A stretch of 49,621 nt of DNA, from the IMG/VR virus record IMGVR_UViG_3300042520_000499, positions 1 through 49,621 of that record. The stretch is one strand, 5' to 3'. Position numbers and translations under genes: made by a program. The notes beneath the pieces were generated by a model, which did no database searches, was not told where the DNA came from, and was given only the letters and a program-made list of their open reading frames with translations. This document shows positions 46,201 to 49,621 of the stretch, one piece after another (position 1 is the first letter of the stretch; each line of letters opens with the position of its first letter). Origin of the DNA: a virus.

Positions 46201-48155
46201 CTAACTACATACCTCTGTACAAGGTGCAAGACTTTGAAGAGGCTATGATTGACCCTAAAAAGCACCTGCAACTCATCATCAGCAAAATGGGTAGAGGTGC
46301 AAACAAACTGCCTGAGATAAAGCGGCAGAAAGCTCACTTCCATGAGGTTATGGTAGAGAGTAACATTCTCAAGCACATCGCACTGTGCACCATGACAGCA
46401 GCTAAGAACAATCTCAACAAAGCCGCAGCACTACAGATGGAACTCGTGGGTGCAGCAGAGCCTAGCAGATTAGGTAAAGACGATCCTGATGCTGTGCAAT
46501 TCCGTGACAAGGGTGAGGTTAAATACTACACCATCAAAGATAAGCAGGCGTTGTTCGCTTTGCAAGCCGCGCAGCCTCTAATCAATCCTATCTTCAAACA
46601 GCTTAAGAAAGTATCAGGCGTCGTGCGCGGCGCTATGGTTATGAACCCGCTGTTCTGGTATCGGCAGTTGGTGCGTGAGCCACTGACCGCTAGCCTTGTT
46701 GGTAGAACAGGGTTGGTGACGCCTTTTGATACTCTTGCTGAAATAACCAAGATAGCCGCAGGTAAGTCCAAGCGGTATGAAGACCTGAAGCGCAGAGGCA
46801 TAGTCGCAGCACAGGACGTTATCACTGACCCTATAGAGTTCATCAAATATGTCGAGAAAGGCAAAGGCTGGACAACCAAGGGCATCGAGCGGATTAAGGA
46901 AATACATGAAGCGGTGGACGGTGCTACTAGAGCGGTGGTTGCTGAACGCGCATATCAAGATGCTATCAGTAAAGGTCTCAGCGAAGAGGATGCGAATAAT
47001 CTGGCGGCGATAAAAGCACGGGAGATTATCAACTTCTCCAAGCAGGGTAGATCACAGAATGTTCGGGTCATGAGGGCCACTACGCCTTTCTTCGGCGCTG
47101 CGCTAAACGGTTTGGATGTACTGATGAAAGCCGCCATGCCTAGAAAATACGGGCGGTTGAGCAAAGCTGAAGCAATGGAAGCTAGACGTATGTTCTACTC
47201 TCGTGCGTCTATGATAGCGCTGTACACCGCAGCTTACACTATGGCAAGTTCAGATGATGAAGATTATCTGAGCACTGTAGACCGCGCTGGTAATTGGCTG
47301 GTGCCGATAGGTAATAAGGACAACCCCTTTACCAAAATATCTATCCCCTACGAATTGGGCTTCTTCATTAAGACGCTGCCTGAGCTTATTACGCTCCTGA
47401 ACATGGGGGCTATCTCTACTAAAAAGGCCGTAACAGAAGCGGGCAAAGCAGCTTGGGAAACGGTGGTTCCCCCTATGCCGACTATCTATGCAATCAAACC
47501 CTTGGTAGAAGCCTTTATAAACTTTGACTTCCATACGCAAAGCCCCATAGAAACAGGCTCCGATTCCAGAGGAATGATACACCTCAGAAATAAGAAGGCG
47601 GGTGAGCTAACCAAAGCGGTTGCAAGCAAGCTGCACGATGCAGGGATAGACCTAGAAACTCTGTCTCCTGATCGTATGGAGCACATAATGGAGGGCTTCT
47701 TTGGGCAGATATGGGGTGTGACTCGCGCCGTGTCAGACTATTTTATGTACGATGGCCCTGAGAAACCTGAGAAGATTCTTTCAGATTTACCCCTGATCGG
47801 CGGTGCATTTACCAAAGGCGCTAGGGATGCTGCGGTGAATGACTTCTACACGGTTTATAACAATGTTCGAGACCTTGCTGAGAGTGTGTCCAAGTTGGAA
47901 AAGGGCGGTGACGTAGATACCCTAGAGAAGCTGCGCGAAGACAAAAACTACGCAAAGTACATGAGAGCTAACACCCCGCTAGGCGACAAGATGCAGGCTA
48001 TGGATAATAAAATGCAGATCATAACGCGCATCGAGAAAGACCCTACGATAGACGCTGCGGAAAAGAAACGCAGGATAGACATTCAGAACGAACAGCGCAA
48101 TACGCTCGCCAAGCAAGGACTGGATATTGCTAGAAAGCTAGGTCTGGAGTTTTAG
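40260..48155 (+). CDS. giant polyvalent internal virion protein with tail lysozyme and HExxH domains
   Basis: 2,631 residues. Near residues 65-205 is a phage tail lysozyme-like domain: ARRYLEAKGFPAHIAAGAVG, NFAQESSG with Glu93 as likely catalytic acid, then GIAQWRKERL and GRYYERPN. Residues about 405-445 are hydrophobic (IVQTGAGIVPYAAAYAIPG). Polyvalent-type domains follow, then HEVTHAL (His1145, His1149) and HEIQHW (His1456, His1460), two zinc-peptidase-like motifs. Next come a coiled coil near 1580-1660 and an LPD38-like C-terminal part (NPLFWYRQLVREPLTASLVG; RATTPFFGAALNGLDVLMK; ISIPYELGFFIKTLPELI). Such proteins are injected with the DNA and help to cross the envelope or act in the cytoplasm. 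Last gene of the late cluster. Confidence 0.82.
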   Translation: MDKYAGLASLFDPSVGSGDAALDELIGIRPYTAKEREEDKRRELADIEAYMGGEARPMQGDGEQNLAYARRYLEAKGFPAHIAAGAVGNFAQESSGISGGSLNKEGGLGIAQWRKERLYGGGGYEGLIPFAKRQGRSPQDLTTQLDYFVSELQGPERAALEKAMQTRTPEQAAVILGRYYERPNEQYANYENRAAQARRFAAIPDEQIQNAPSGMYLDVTGGRPFQQRQGQSPQYSQLETTPMQLSTGQTINVEKGMSHEEVAAMLKKEGIEGVPLRQFQAPNGQTVNAEYDMSDDEVLGMLRKEAPEYATPQGAPTPNKSSYGAAAKESLLTSGAGIFTGLGGETKELGKAVADTELLGQYAKPIGEAITGAGESMRGYGEELGHRAEGVFEMPKDASWFEKTVGYPIVQTGAGIVPYAAAYAIPGVGPATGTAALYGGAMGGLEERAKETGKEFVPSEARPYAVGETALDYVGGRLLGPLKKLFSDDVVLGARETIIKAVEKGGIEEAKKLVGSRLGNIAKQVGITDAAFTSSEVAENVIERAYAGQPLFDDSALQEYADTAKQVAGFGGVAGVAQGLGRHHIKATEVARIEEQKATEEALAAQKAAQLAQQTALEEQAVAKAEKRKERQPIEIPEELQGMPYKDAVRYMQMQEAKAQPPVEEVPEPTVQEKPYYEQLGLKARKNTLVMKGLKQLNPDDPSHGPTINAFLDEIEAKNMPRDQQAIDALRTKLNEVQQNAQQVSETGPTDGSGGAQPSVLEEGGDQTISGEGMEPSRQGEQDVEVDDEEPTEKVKAVAEEVPTGMVNPREFMHYKDVTKRTAELTQAAEQLAAGEITKEDYAALVNKYKPVTAYRSIPKPASLEEMYNALSKDKVDKIGEASGTLEEGENIGLRLDIPAYRDHGAWVVTVHTPRRGGFAGKPIGYESVAGATDVSFGITEKAALNIAKGSGKATIATMEGKWKPVSPEEAATLGKQYLNDPEWIQVGMDPERHSYFYDRANMEPVTHAEEVLQIGGLVFAKNPTYAPASKFLFSGRGKNPDKGVLSLPIQEFESATDAKDLLNRYVKIATDSRLHDLAKTYLTSPHIAAAKVTFFKQGDKIPRNVKNAFDAAKAGAVTVVGEDGAHLYFKADDPNVFREDNVIHEVTHALTEAALVRNPSARAELTGLSDKISRVLHSNNPKYGKFWDDIIGKDPSETLAYSLTLPSFRQVLSKYDEDGHRLKAKPAAFKGQAPVRTLWQKFVDTLTRLFGLPSKQKQAYDTALNEYLDRKAEYEKQVADYNAQRPMQAKLDSILQELLKTTAAEGVAMPSDTAVKAVYAGKSAVGADLGKLEEAEKRTTAGESAQKVRKDTGWFKGTEGEWRFEIPDDKAEWATDWEKISEASVRGKGLRLEDVLDAPELFAAYPELKGVKFTKRPALFDFYDESLGWFDPATNTLNVTPNNLSADAALGTALHEIQHWVQTKEGFARGGNSNSVRLSNIDSLNKLAKYWARSAPSNYDALNALAMEEQGVPFSKVKSRYNREDMVASVFYAKPYDELTEAQQQTVRNSASAKALQREFLAYEREKTAPIEELKENAGKNAALYERVNNAETTVKLLKEYIADKKREFKGAYDTSVKARQYDLAGKIESTHKAEIEKLETSLDEKKAELIEATDALNDFTSQFADIQHALYKLLAGEREARDVAGRRKLTAEQRRESAPYTAEDIREDEAIIVTGAGADAARVMSRQTPRGQRGLAGKLKDKDFGEKLSEAARDVLTSGRHTSLRSEWLDQSEALGKVTENLPTMVGKKARVDFLASHFAQVGNVIADSIHNGFVKDVGDGSVMTIKDHSLAPEKIFRRVAETGKKELFNEMLVALRGRSIREADIKTKALADDLLTKADELDDYASTLQDKKKRASFTRSAQNLRTLAEKKLEGINYDRGRTEVSEEDIRKAEELERAEPELAREAQNVYDLLRKSVDLLEDSGLIDSKTAKQYREYPNYIPLYKVQDFEEAMIDPKKHLQLIISKMGRGANKLPEIKRQKAHFHEVMVESNILKHIALCTMTAAKNNLNKAAALQMELVGAAEPSRLGKDDPDAVQFRDKGEVKYYTIKDKQALFALQAAQPLINPIFKQLKKVSGVVRGAMVMNPLFWYRQLVREPLTASLVGRTGLVTPFDTLAEITKIAAGKSKRYEDLKRRGIVAAQDVITDPIEFIKYVEKGKGWTTKGIERIKEIHEAVDGATRAVVAERAYQDAISKGLSEEDANNLAAIKAREIINFSKQGRSQNVRVMRATTPFFGAALNGLDVLMKAAMPRKYGRLSKAEAMEARRMFYSRASMIALYTAAYTMASSDDEDYLSTVDRAGNWLVPIGNKDNPFTKISIPYELGFFIKTLPELITLLNMGAISTKKAVTEAGKAAWETVVPPMPTIYAIKPLVEAFINFDFHTQSPIETGSDSRGMIHLRNKKAGELTKAVASKLHDAGIDLETLSPDRMEHIMEGFFGQIWGVTRAVSDYFMYDGPEKPEKILSDLPLIGGAFTKGARDAAVNDFYTVYNNVRDLAESVSKLEKGGDVDTLEKLREDKNYAKYMRANTPLGDKMQAMDNKMQIITRIEKDPTIDAAEKKRRIDIQNEQRNTLAKQGLDIARKLGLEF

Positions 48156-48163
48156 GCAAAAAG

Positions 48164-48190
48164 AAGCCACCTATGGAGGGAAGGTGGCTT
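48164..48190 (-). terminator. convergent terminator
   Basis: AAGCCACCT (48164-48172), nine-base loop, AGGTGGCTT (48182-48190). In the leftward direction it is followed by CTTTTT, so it is best as terminator for the DUF927-like gene. On the plus strand it lacks a T-run, but the stem could still protect the late mRNA's 3' end. Confidence 0.72.
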
Positions 48191-48267
48191 AAGGGTAGGT
48201 ATAGGAACGAGAGAACAAAACGAAATGCAATGGAGGGATACTACCCCTCCTCAATGCGGTTGTCAAG

Positions 48268-49621
48268 CTATAATATGATGCTTAGCAGTCTGGTGTTAAA
48301 GCGGTAGACCCTCACGGGTGCTGTGGAGTATACCTTGGTGTCGAAGCCTATATTCAGCATCTGCTCTGTCTCCAGTGCATTAGACGCCCTCAATGCTTCC
48401 ACTAGCTGAGTTGTCGGTAGGCGCTTCTCACTCATCCATGCCTCGAAGTCAGCGATAGTCAGATATAGCCTTTCTTTTGACACTTCGTAGCGCCCCTTCA
48501 ACGAGCCTATCACGGGCTTGAAAGTAGACTGCCTCATCAGTATATCATCAACTTCTGATGCCCCTGCGCTTACGACAAGAATATGCTGGTGCTTTTCATT
48601 CCAGTAACGGCTTATTATTTCTTCGTATTTATTATCCTCGTTGACGATAGATGACTTACGAATGGTAGCACGGGTGGTTGTCACTAAGCCTAGCGCCCAC
48701 TCCCATATAGGCTCTATAGGCACCTTGATTAGACCCAAGCGATTAGCGATTTCCGCCCCCGTGAACGCCGCCGCAAAACAGGCAGAGTAGAAACGGTCTT
48801 TGCTCTTCAGCCCTGCTTCCTTATCGAACTTGTCGTGTATCTCTTTCATGCGTTCAATCACGTTGTCCAGATTAGGCACAACATACTTCATGAACTCTTC
48901 GCCTGCTATGCCGTAATGTCTAGGCAAGGTATAACTGAATAGGTCATCTGCTTCCTGTTTTGTCAAGCTCTTGTCCAACGGCACAGGGATTTCAAGGATA
49001 CGATACATCTCACCTTCTACAGATGCCTTGTGTTGTTTAAGCACATCGTACAGGCTGTTGTTGCCTGAAGTCTGGAATATCGTAGCCCATGTTGTCTCGT
49101 TGACTCGCTCCTCATTTGCATTACTAGCCATGCGATTTCTGCCACGGCCAGAGGACAAGTCAAACGCCAGCCTGCTCACGGCTTCAGGTGCCATATTGGT
49201 CAGCTCGTCTATGCAGACAGGGATATTGTTCAACACACCTGCTCTATGCAGCTTGGCATTGTTGGTGTCGTTGTCTGTCAGCATACCCTCTACAGGATTA
49301 CCCCATACGCTTGTTGCTACCTTCTGTGCGGTGGATTTACCCACGCCAGAAGCTACGTTAGTCAGGTGCAACAACATGCTGCCTTCGCCAATAAACTTGT
49401 AGAGGGGCGCACCGAAACTTGCAAACAGACTGAAGCCTCGCGCCTCATTTCCCGGCATAGCATAGGTATTGGCTACTTTCTGCCACATCGCTAACTCACC
49501 CTGCTTGGAGTAAATCTTAGCTACGTTCTCTACATTCTTTGCAATAGGGCAGAATTTGATATTGCCGGTGCGATCTATTTCTCTAGTGCCTATTACAAAG
49601 CTCTGCCCGTTATCATGCCAG
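48268..49621 (-). CDS. DUF927-like primase/helicase ATPase, N-terminus cut by window edge
   Basis: The leftward frame runs from the window edge to a stop at 48268: 450 residues visible. WHDNGQSFVIGTREIDRTGN begins the visible part, resembling the end of a DUF927 entry segment. Then FASFGAPLYKF, the P-loop NVASGVGKSTAQKVATSVWG and a Walker B-like IPVCIDELTN follow. AAA-type segments include SSGRGRNRMA and WATIFQTSGNNSLYDVL, and the C-terminal part has a winged-helix-like segment (YLTIADFEAWMSEKRL). DUF927 proteins are phage and plasmid replicative helicases, often with a primase upstream. The missing N-terminus may contain it. An internal ATG at 49488 is unlikely to be the start. Confidence 0.83.
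   Translation of the reverse strand, partial: WHDNGQSFVIGTREIDRTGNIKFCPIAKNVENVAKIYSKQGELAMWQKVANTYAMPGNEARGFSLFASFGAPLYKFIGEGSMLLHLTNVASGVGKSTAQKVATSVWGNPVEGMLTDNDTNNAKLHRAGVLNNIPVCIDELTNMAPEAVSRLAFDLSSGRGRNRMASNANEERVNETTWATIFQTSGNNSLYDVLKQHKASVEGEMYRILEIPVPLDKSLTKQEADDLFSYTLPRHYGIAGEEFMKYVVPNLDNVIERMKEIHDKFDKEAGLKSKDRFYSACFAAAFTGAEIANRLGLIKVPIEPIWEWALGLVTTTRATIRKSSIVNEDNKYEEIISRYWNEKHQHILVVSAGASEVDDILMRQSTFKPVIGSLKGRYEVSKERLYLTIADFEAWMSEKRLPTTQLVEALRASNALETEQMLNIGFDTKVYSTAPVRVYRFNTRLLSIIL

Noticed and set aside
48230-48260. Second hairpin (GGAGGG/CCCTCC) in the convergent gap
   Set aside because: Short stem, no T-run in either direction; not counted as a separate terminator.

Overview
The window reads as a large, incomplete piece of a tailed bacteriophage genome (Caudoviricetes), most likely short-tailed (podovirus-like). 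It has a terminase pair, a portal, a scaffold, an HK97-type capsid protein, adaptor and hub proteins, tail fibres, internal virion proteins and one 2,631-residue polyvalent virion protein. It has no recognisable tape measure, tail tube, sheath or baseplate. Genes are packed with 1-8 nt overlaps (many ATGA or TAATG junctions), and Shine-Dalgarno (SD) sites are mostly GGAG or GAGG. The promoters are bacterial sigma70-like, and a Fur-box-like site is present, so a Gram-negative host, probably proteobacterial and possibly aquatic, is a reasonable inference. I see no integrase, RNA polymerase or tRNA. Both ends cut through genes, so replication genes must lie outside the window.

Layout. (1) 1-5933, minus strand: a leftward early or middle region of small genes arranged in five tightly coupled blocks. 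It ends in a MoxR-type AAA+ ATPase, a DUF3150-like protein and a 5'-terminal fragment of an HExxH metallopeptidase. Each block is headed by one copy of a 23-bp palindrome. (2) 5975-6290: two tandem consensus promoters that share a 24-bp repeat. (3) 6291-8982, minus strand: two unusual repeat-containing proteins separated by about 720 bp of mostly non-coding DNA. That stretch holds a 129-nt inverted repeat, two more palindromes, a Fur-like box and a strong terminator. (4) 8983-9423: a divergent control region with promoters, a variant palindrome and iteron-like repeats. (5) 9424-48155, plus strand: HNH nuclease, packaging, head, a first group of structural genes, fibres, lysis and internal virion proteins in one long late cluster. 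The cluster is interrupted by a terminator and an internal promoter after the capsid gene. (6) 48268-49621, minus strand: a DUF927-like primase/helicase ATPase that is cut by the window end and meets the late cluster at a convergent terminator.

How it fits together. Leftward transcripts from promoters near 9175, 6259, 6137 and 2843 make regulatory and host-interaction proteins. In the two leaders that can be read in full, the order is promoter, 5' hairpin, a GGCCTTACC-loop hairpin, the 23-bp palindrome, SD, start codon. This suggests a phage-wide regulon acting on transcribed leaders. Rightward late transcription makes the virion. A GroES-like co-chaperonin, preceded by a possible RNA pseudoknot, sits between portal and scaffold, and presumably helps the capsid protein fold. 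The tail region carries an M15-type endolysin, a small holin-like protein and a fibre fused to a glycerophosphodiester phosphodiesterase. Many small lysine-rich proteins and a recurring GG-containing peptide motif run through the structural genes.
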